The position numbers and the translations under genes were made by a program. The notes under the pieces were generated by a model that had not been told where the DNA came from, made no database searches, and saw only the letters and a program-made list of their open reading frames with translations. A DNA stretch of 64,000 nucleotides from Raphanus sativus (taxonomy: Eukaryota; Streptophyta; Magnoliopsida; Brassicales; Brassicaceae): positions 4,774,001-4,838,000 of the forward strand of contig NC_079516.1 in the NCBI RefSeq assembly GCF_000801105.2. Reading direction: 5' to 3'. Shown piece after piece: positions 58,416 through 64,000 of this stretch (position 1 is its first letter; the number at the start of each line of letters is the position of its first letter).

Positions 58416-58900
58416 AAAGCTTCCGAGTGATTTTTCTCGTCTTCGTGAAATAAAACATACTATATAAGCTTGTTTTTTTTTTTGAAAAAGTACTATATAA
58501 GCTTGTTGCTCCTCTGCTTCTACTATCTTTTGACTATTATGTCTTGTGTTCTTATGTCGTTGGTTTGTTAATGTCTCTTGTGATATGAAGTCGTCCGCTG
58601 ACTCTTTGAATAAGGTATCGTTAATGTTTGGTCTAAGCCAGGATCTGCATTCAGCGACTTGTTCAATGTTAAATTAAATATAATAGTATTCCCTTCAAAT
58701 CTATCTAATACATACTTCAGACGTCTCTATAAACAATATCTAATACATACTTCAGACGTCTCTATATACAAAATACTACAACCGCTTAAGAAAAAGAACA
58801 GAATGAACCATAAAAAGTAAAAAAAACATGCAAACACAAAACATAAATCTTTTATTTTCTTTATAGAAAACATCGCTGGGTTGGTTAGTGTGGAATATGC
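58416..58900. repeat. second copy of the jacalin 3' flank
   Basis: It matches the block after the jacalin stop codon, with several small insertions, including an internal repeat of TCTAATACATACTTCAGACG. No jacalin coding sequence precedes it, so it looks like the tail of a lost tandem gene. Confidence 0.75.
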
Positions 58901-59921
58901 TAAGTTTTTCATAAGAAAACTACATTAGAAACTAACAGTTTATAAACAAAATTTGATGGTTATTCTAAACTTTTTCGACCAAAAAAAAAGTCAAGTTTTG
59001 AAGTCTGATATTGCCATCTTGAAAGATGTTCATATCTCAGCGTATGATCAATGATTATAGGATAATTACAACATTTGGTTTTTAATATATTTCTTTTAAA
59101 TAATCGTAAATTTTGTAGCTCTTAAATAATCTAACGTCAATTCGTAGGTATTAGATTAATATACTAAGTAATTTCTCACGAGCTTCATATACTAATGTGC
59201 AATAAATAGGTGTCCGGATCATATGGATCTTGCCATCTCTTATGAACCATGCTCCATCTATTTCAATACAAAATCGTTTTGACATCATCTATTATTTCAT
59301 TAATTTTGACTACTAAAATATATGTATTGCTATGGAAATGGTTGTGTTGAAACTAAAAATCAGTTATTTTGAAATATTTTTTTCAGATACTTATATTGAA
59401 ACGGAAGAAATATTTAGCTTCTCTTTTCTTTTTCTTTTTCTTTTTCTTTTTCTTTTCTTTTGAAGAACTTTTCTTCAAGTAGATTTATTATTTTAGCAAA
59501 TATGAGAATTTTTCTCAACCCAGTTGTAAAAATACTTTTCAGAGTAATTTTGAGATCGAGGGCTTCGTGAATTTCTAAGTTTTTTTTCCTTAGAAAAAGG
59601 TTGTTAAAACATGAAAAATGGGATTATGAAGTTTTCTTCTAGTTATTCCTGTAATTAGAGTTCCAATATTGTGTTCCAAACAAAAGTTCCAAAATTGATT
59701 ACAGTAGTCACTAGAGTCTAGAGATGTCAAGATCCATATGAACCGGTTTCTGTATCTGGAATACAAGTTTCAAAAATGTATTATTATATCTAAAGTTTAC
59801 TCTTTGGTTCTATCTAGTAATTTGAATAATATTTTATCGTTTTAAAGTATGTTTGGGGCCTACAAACATGTGCACTATCATTCATATTACAATTATTATA
59901 ATGTTTTCATATAGACTTCTG
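58901..59921. other. intergenic, AT-rich
   Basis: No gene recognised. CTTTTT pentamer/hexamer microsatellite at about 59415-59462. Confidence 0.5.
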
Positions 59922-59935
59922 ATTATCAAGAAGAT

Positions 59936-61293
59936 TTTTTTTTTTTTTTAACACAAGCTTTCATTAAACTCAAATTCAAGGATTACATAGCCACGAGGGA
60001 ATTGAACATCCTCTTGAATACAATTCATAAACTACACTAACCAACAGAAACAAGCATGATAAAACTTCATATAAAGTTGACAGCGAATTCAACACCATGT
60101 TTGAATGCGTCGATAAAGCTTCCACAACAAAGTCGGGCAGCTGAGAGATAGTCACAAGTGACAAGCTTTCCCACCAACGAGAAAAACCGGAGTAATCTCG
60201 ATTGCACCTTCAGCCCCCGTACAGACCGCTCCACAAAGTAACAAACCGATGAGTAAACTGAAACTAAGCTCGAACAAGAATCCGAGAGATTTTCTCCATT
60301 CATAGAAAGGAGACATGATAGTGAAGTACTCTCCACAATAGAGGAGAAGGTGAGAGTTGTGCGCGGACAACCTGACCTTACTTGCTTTTGATGGCTCAGA
60401 GCTGGATTCCGGAGGTGGATTCCCACCTACATCGAACACCAGATTCACAAACAAAAGGCTCAAAACTGGATGCCGGAATGAATTCCCACATACATCGGAC
60501 ATCAGATTCACAAACAAATGGCTCAAGGCTGGACACCGGTGTGGATTCCCACCTACATCGTATGCCAGGTTGACAAACAAATAGCTCAAAGCTGGACGCC
60601 GGAGTGGATTCCCACCTACATCGGACACCAAAATGACAACTAGTTGTGAGAGAAAGTATGTTTGCGGTGGTTGAAAGCATGGATCTTCAGGATGTCGTTT
60701 TAATTCAAACGAGACAACAAAAATTTCAAGAGTCCTCAGCTTGAGTATAGTTGAAACGAAGAAGTTGACGACGTCACACGAAGGAGCCCACGAGGAGTGA
60801 GAGACCGAAAGAATCAGAAGGTTCTTCGGGTCTACCAAAAAGAGCTCAGGGTGAGGGAAGAACTGTTGGATGATGATGTTGAAGGTTTTGGATTGTGAAG
60901 GGGTGGCTCGATCCGGTGGGTCTGGAGGCTCAGTCGGAGATCGAGGGTTCAGATCCTTGAGCGACAGGCCCCACCGAAGATAAAGCGTGAGTTTGAGACG
61001 GAGAACCGGTGGAGTTCGGGAGGGACTGGACGAACTGGAGAATCCATTGGAAACACCATATCAAAATCCGGATCTGGTGGTTTAGGCAGTAGGAGAGACC
61101 CATATGAAATAGTTGCAGAAGACTCCATTGTTGGTGAAGAGGGAAAGCTTCGGGATGGTGAACGAGACGTCGACGGAGCGGCTGTGGTTAAACCAAGGAG
61201 GAGCTGCATCGGAGGGAGACCTTCATTCTGGTGGAGGAATTAGCTGTGCGGCCGTCTTGGACTCCGTGCCCGAGAGAGAAGTTAGCTCAACCC
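59936..61293 (-). mobile_element. second non-LTR retroposon without reverse transcriptase
   Basis: A 14-bp target duplication, ATTATCAAGAAGAT, lies at 59922-59935 and 61294-61307. The T-run at the left is the poly(A) tail on the minus strand. The minus-strand 5' part encodes MESSATISYGSLLLPKPPDP, resembling the Pro-rich start of Brassicaceae LINE ORF1 proteins. Further on, an ORF at 60838-60152 contains four tandem repeats of a roughly 22-residue unit (phrases such as DVGGNPLRRPALS and DVGGNPHRCPALS). There is no RT or endonuclease domain in the 1.36 kb, so it is a truncated or rearranged LINE that was mobilised in trans. Confidence 0.78.
60430..60630 (-). repeat. four tandem copies of a 60-66-bp unit inside the retroposon
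   Basis: GGATTCCCACCTACATCG recurs at about 60418, 60541 and 60608, with a variant (GAATTCCCACATACATCGG) at 60480, each followed by CACAAACAAA-type sequence and CTGGAxxCCGG. The unit length is near a multiple of three, so it stays in frame on the minus strand. Confidence 0.8.
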
Positions 61294-61346
61294 ATTATCA
61301 AGAAGATCAGTAATTGTAATGTGCGACTAATAATTGCAATTGCAAA

Positions 61347-61856
61347 TCTATATTATTAAAATTAAAGTACATTTGATTTTTTTTGAAAACATAGATATCA
61401 ATATAAAAAAGTATATAATGTTGTTTTGAAACATAGACAACAGTATATTAAGGAAAAAAAATGAACTTATATTATTAAGAAAAATAGAAGTTCATTATAT
61501 TATAAAAAACTATATATCTAGGCATGTTTTAAAATATACAAAAATGTCTAATCTAATTATCTAAAATTATTTTTATGTAAAATAATCATAAAATAAAATT
61601 TAAACTTTATATACATATTTCAAATCAAAATAATTTAAAATTCATTTTTATCAAAAATTGATTCAAACATATACATATATTCACAATTTAATTTTTACTA
61701 AAATATTTTCCAATAACATTATAAAGTATTTTCAATATATATCATAAATAATAATTTAAAATTGATTCATATCAAAGTTGATTCAAAAATAAAATATATT
61801 CAAAATTTGTTTTTTACTAAAATATTTTTCAAAAACCGTTATAAAAGAATGTTGGG
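61347..61856 (+). mobile_element. Helitron 5' end, truncated
   Basis: TCTATATTATTAAAATTAAA preceded by A is a typical Helitron left terminus in Brassicaceae. The AT-rich sequence that follows lacks a CTRR right end before the next element begins, so it is either truncated by that insertion or decayed. Confidence 0.55.
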
Positions 61857-63276
61857 CTTATTGCAAAAGTGACTCAAAACTTGAATTCAAACAGAAAACT
61901 AACCTTTTCTTTTGACTCATTTTTTTTTGAGTTTTTAACCCCACATCTGCATTTTATCTACGAAAATGCCATTAACCCTTTTTTTTTTTTTTTCGAAAAT
62001 GGCTTCTTTACTGTCTCAACCTCATTTTCTTCAAGTATTTACAATATTGCCACTGCCATGAATAGTGGGAACAACCTTGTACGAACTGTTTGGAGCTTTT
62101 AATGCCCTTTAATGCACGTAAATCTCTTTACACTCTCTCTGTTTCAATTGTTATGAACTAAAAACAACATTTCTTTCACTTTCTCTCCATATTCATCCAA
62201 AAAACTGAAGCTTTTGATTCAAAATTGTTTGGAGCCATATTTCTTTCGTTTTGACTTACGGTTGCTTTCGTTTGAGGTTCTGGGTGGTTGGAGAAGACCC
62301 TGTGTGCAAACAAAGTCATCTCACCTAGTTTAAGGTACGAATTTGAATTTTTTTCAAAATCTGTTCGCGTAGAAGACTTACAAGTAAGTCATCTGTATGT
62401 AGAAGACTTACTGATGAGTCTTCTGGTCAAACGGACGACTTAAACTAAGTCGTCCAGCTTTGTTTGGTGAAAAAAAACAGTCCAGACGACTTATATATAA
62501 GTCGTCTACGAGAAACAGGCTAGTTTTGCATTTGACCGAATCGTGTCAGATCTTTGACTATTTCTGGACGACTTATAATTCAGTCGTCTCTCGGAAAGTT
62601 AAAATTTCAATATTTTATTAAACTAGACGACTTACGTGTAAGTCGTCTTAGGTTAGTTTTGTAGTTGAAAAATAAAACTTCATAATTTAATTTTTACCAG
62701 ACGACATAATATAAAGTCGTCCCGTCAGAAGACTTAATTTAAAGTCGTCCGGGGAAAGCAAAGTCGTCCAGAATTTTTCCCAATTAAGTCGTCCAAACCT
62801 TGCTTATCCCGGACGACCTTAAATTAAGTCGTCTAGCTGGACGACTTTTAGTTAAGTCGTCTGGAGAAAGTTAAATTTCAAGTTTTATTTTTCAATTACA
62901 AAACTAACCTGGGACGACTTACGTGTAAGTCGTCTAGTTTGAATAAAATATTGAAATTTTTACTTTCCAGAGACGACTGATTTATAAGTCGTCCAGAAAT
63001 AGTCAAAGATCTGACACGATTCGGTCAAATGCAAAACTAGCCCGTTTTTCGTAGACGACTTATATATAAGTCGTCTGAATTTTTTTTTTTAACAAACAAA
63101 GCCGGACGACTTAGAATTAAGTCGTCCCTTTTAATTTTCAATTGCAAAAGTGACCTCTTTAGACGACTTACCTTTAAGTCTTCTGGACGACTTAAATCTA
63201 AGTCGTCTGCGATAATGTTTGTTGAACTTCTTCATTTTCTCTATGTTTACTAATGTGTTTTATTGAATATTTGCAG
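61857..63276 (+). mobile_element. Mutator-like element, left arm and 5' leader
   Basis: The unit appears to start near GGGCTTATTGCAAAAGTGAC, a phrase echoed at 63136 (ATTGCAAAAGTGACC) within the same arm. The left arm includes a T-rich tract and then the large nested hairpin (62429-63128). A likely leader-intron acceptor, TATTTGCAG, ends at 63276 directly before the transposase ORF. The left boundary is uncertain because the right end and target duplication are outside the window. Confidence 0.55.
62429..63128. repeat. roughly 700-bp inverted repeat made of nested GACGACTTA palindromes
   Basis: The left half (62429-62775) is repeated in reverse complement in the right half (62785-63128), centred near 62780. 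Shared phrases include CTAGTTTTGCATTTGACCGA, GTGTCAGATCTTTGACTATT and AGACGACTTACGTGTAAGTC. Each half also contains a series of short palindromes of the form [A/G]GACGACTTA-n-TAAGTCGTC[T/C], about 14 in total, such as AGACGACTTATATATAAGTC plus GTCT. So there are two levels of dyad symmetry. Arms are roughly 90 percent alike by eye. Confidence 0.88.
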
Positions 63277-63990
63277 ATGATTTTTAAGTTACATGCAGTG
63301 TATGGAGAATGGTTGTTGAGAGATTTCCGTTGGGATTTTGTGGTTGATGATCTCAAAGGAGCAAGATTGTTTTTATTGAATGAAGATTCAACACATGCTG
63401 AACTTGTTGCAATGGCTCAAGAAGATTATAACCTGGACATGAGATCAGTGACTGTGGAGATTAGCTACTCATTACCAGCAGAAATGATGATGACTCCAAG
63501 CAGTCCTCCCATTCATGTTACAAGTGATAGACAAGTTCGAAACTTGCTCGAGATACTCAAAACGCATAGAGTATGTCTTTGTGTATCAAGCCGCAGCAAG
63601 GTGGAAACGGTTTCAGAGAAAAGAGAAGAAGCTGGTGATAATGATGAAGCTGGTGAATGGGAAGAAGATGTTGGTGATAATGATGAAGCTGGTGAATGGG
63701 AAGAAGATGTTGGTGATAATGATGAGGCTGATGAATGTTTTGAAGATGTTGGTGATAATGAGTCTGTTGAAGATGAAAATCAAGATGGGGAGGAGGAAAA
63801 TGGGGAGGAGGAAAATGGGGAGGAGGATGCTGATAACACTATTGTTGGTGAAACGGATCAGAATGGTGGGGATTACAGTCTTTATGGAAAGGTTCTAGAT
63901 GAGGACGAGGAAAATGGGGAGGAGGATGCTGATAACCTTTTACGAAGTCGTCCAGTGTATTTTATTTTTAGACTACCTTATTTTTTTTAG
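63277..63990 (+). CDS. MuDR-type transposase, N-terminal part (runs to a stop; rest outside or in later exons)
   Basis: The ATG at 63277 follows an acceptor-like TTTGCAG. Residues 1-110 (KLHAVYGEWLLRDFRWDFVV, STHAELVAMAQEDYNLD, VTVEISYSLPAEMMM, DRQVRNLLEILKTHRVCLCV) match the N-terminal region of Brassicaceae MuDR-family transposase-like proteins. This is followed by an acidic repeat region with three near copies of VGDNDEAGEWEED and then EEENGEE runs. The MuDR DNA-binding and MULE catalytic domains expected downstream are not reached. The frame meets TAG at 63988-63990 after RSRPVYFIFRLPYFF; since AGTCGTCC and AGACGACC motifs reappear from 63945, that tail may be intron or TIR-like sequence rather than coding. 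Function: element mobility, if complete. Confidence 0.65.
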   Translation: MIFKLHAVYGEWLLRDFRWDFVVDDLKGARLFLLNEDSTHAELVAMAQEDYNLDMRSVTVEISYSLPAEMMMTPSSPPIHVTSDRQVRNLLEILKTHRVCLCVSSRSKVETVSEKREEAGDNDEAGEWEEDVGDNDEAGEWEEDVGDNDEADECFEDVGDNESVEDENQDGEEENGEEENGEEDADNTIVGETDQNGGDYSLYGKVLDEDEENGEEDADNLLRSRPVYFIFRLPYFF

Positions 63991-64000
63991 ACGACCTTAT

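Noticed and set aside
62340..63210. CRISPR-like array
   Set aside because: Short repeated motifs are palindromic and unevenly spaced inside a large inverted repeat in plant DNA; this is transposon structure, not CRISPR.

Overview
This is plant nuclear DNA, almost certainly from Brassica or a close relative in the Brassicaceae. The evidence is GT-AG introns, AT-rich spacers, genes of the glucosinolate-myrosinase system (a nitrile-specifier protein and a myrosinase-binding-type jacalin lectin), and a gene order that, from memory, follows Arabidopsis thaliana chromosome 3 around At3g16175-At3g16440. Two runs of exactly 100 N (2214-2313 and 38118-38217) are assembly gaps.

Layout. 382-2561: tandem, GC-motif-rich, terminal-inverted-repeat elements, interrupted by a gap whose two flanks are the same sequence. 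2748-7151: convergent acyl-thioesterase (+) and NPF1-type transporter (-). 11992-12600: relic of an isochorismatase-like hydrolase carrying a small hAT element. 12918-15711: membrane-anchored protein of unknown function (-). 16380-25300: cluster of 2H-phosphoesterase (LigT/AKAP7-like) genes, two intact plus several decayed copies; one decayed copy carries fused 18S and 25S rRNA pieces. 29622-30951: tonoplast aquaporin TIP2;1. 31848-33017: chloroplast NDH subunit PnsB3/NDF4 (-). 33400-38500: transposon-rich spacer (TRIM array, hAT element, possible MTV1/TEPSIN relic). 38607-39221: DUF761 protein. 39597-41097: RT-less non-LTR retroposon. 41885-42581: secreted cysteine-rich defensin-like peptide with a His-rich loop. 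42828-45196: decayed PDR-type ABC transporter (ABCG29-like). 48378-49053: intact-looking TRIM. 50015-54191: nitrile-specifier protein. 55944-57571: three-domain jacalin lectin. 59936-61293: second RT-less retroposon. 61857-64000: a Mutator-like transposon with a roughly 700-bp hairpin built of nested palindromes upstream of its transposase-like ORF.

Most genes act independently (nitrate/peptide transport, water/ammonia transport, photosynthetic electron flow). NSP and the jacalin lectin are the functional pair: both belong to the glucosinolate defence system and sit side by side, as their relatives do in A. thaliana. Compared with A. thaliana, several genes are absent or survive only as relics, as expected for one fractionated subgenome of a mesohexaploid Brassica. 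No complete new biological system is evident. The most unusual structures are the nested-palindrome hairpin in the MULE, the 18S/25S chimera inside a gene relic, the apparent false duplication at the first gap, and the His-rich defensin-like peptide.
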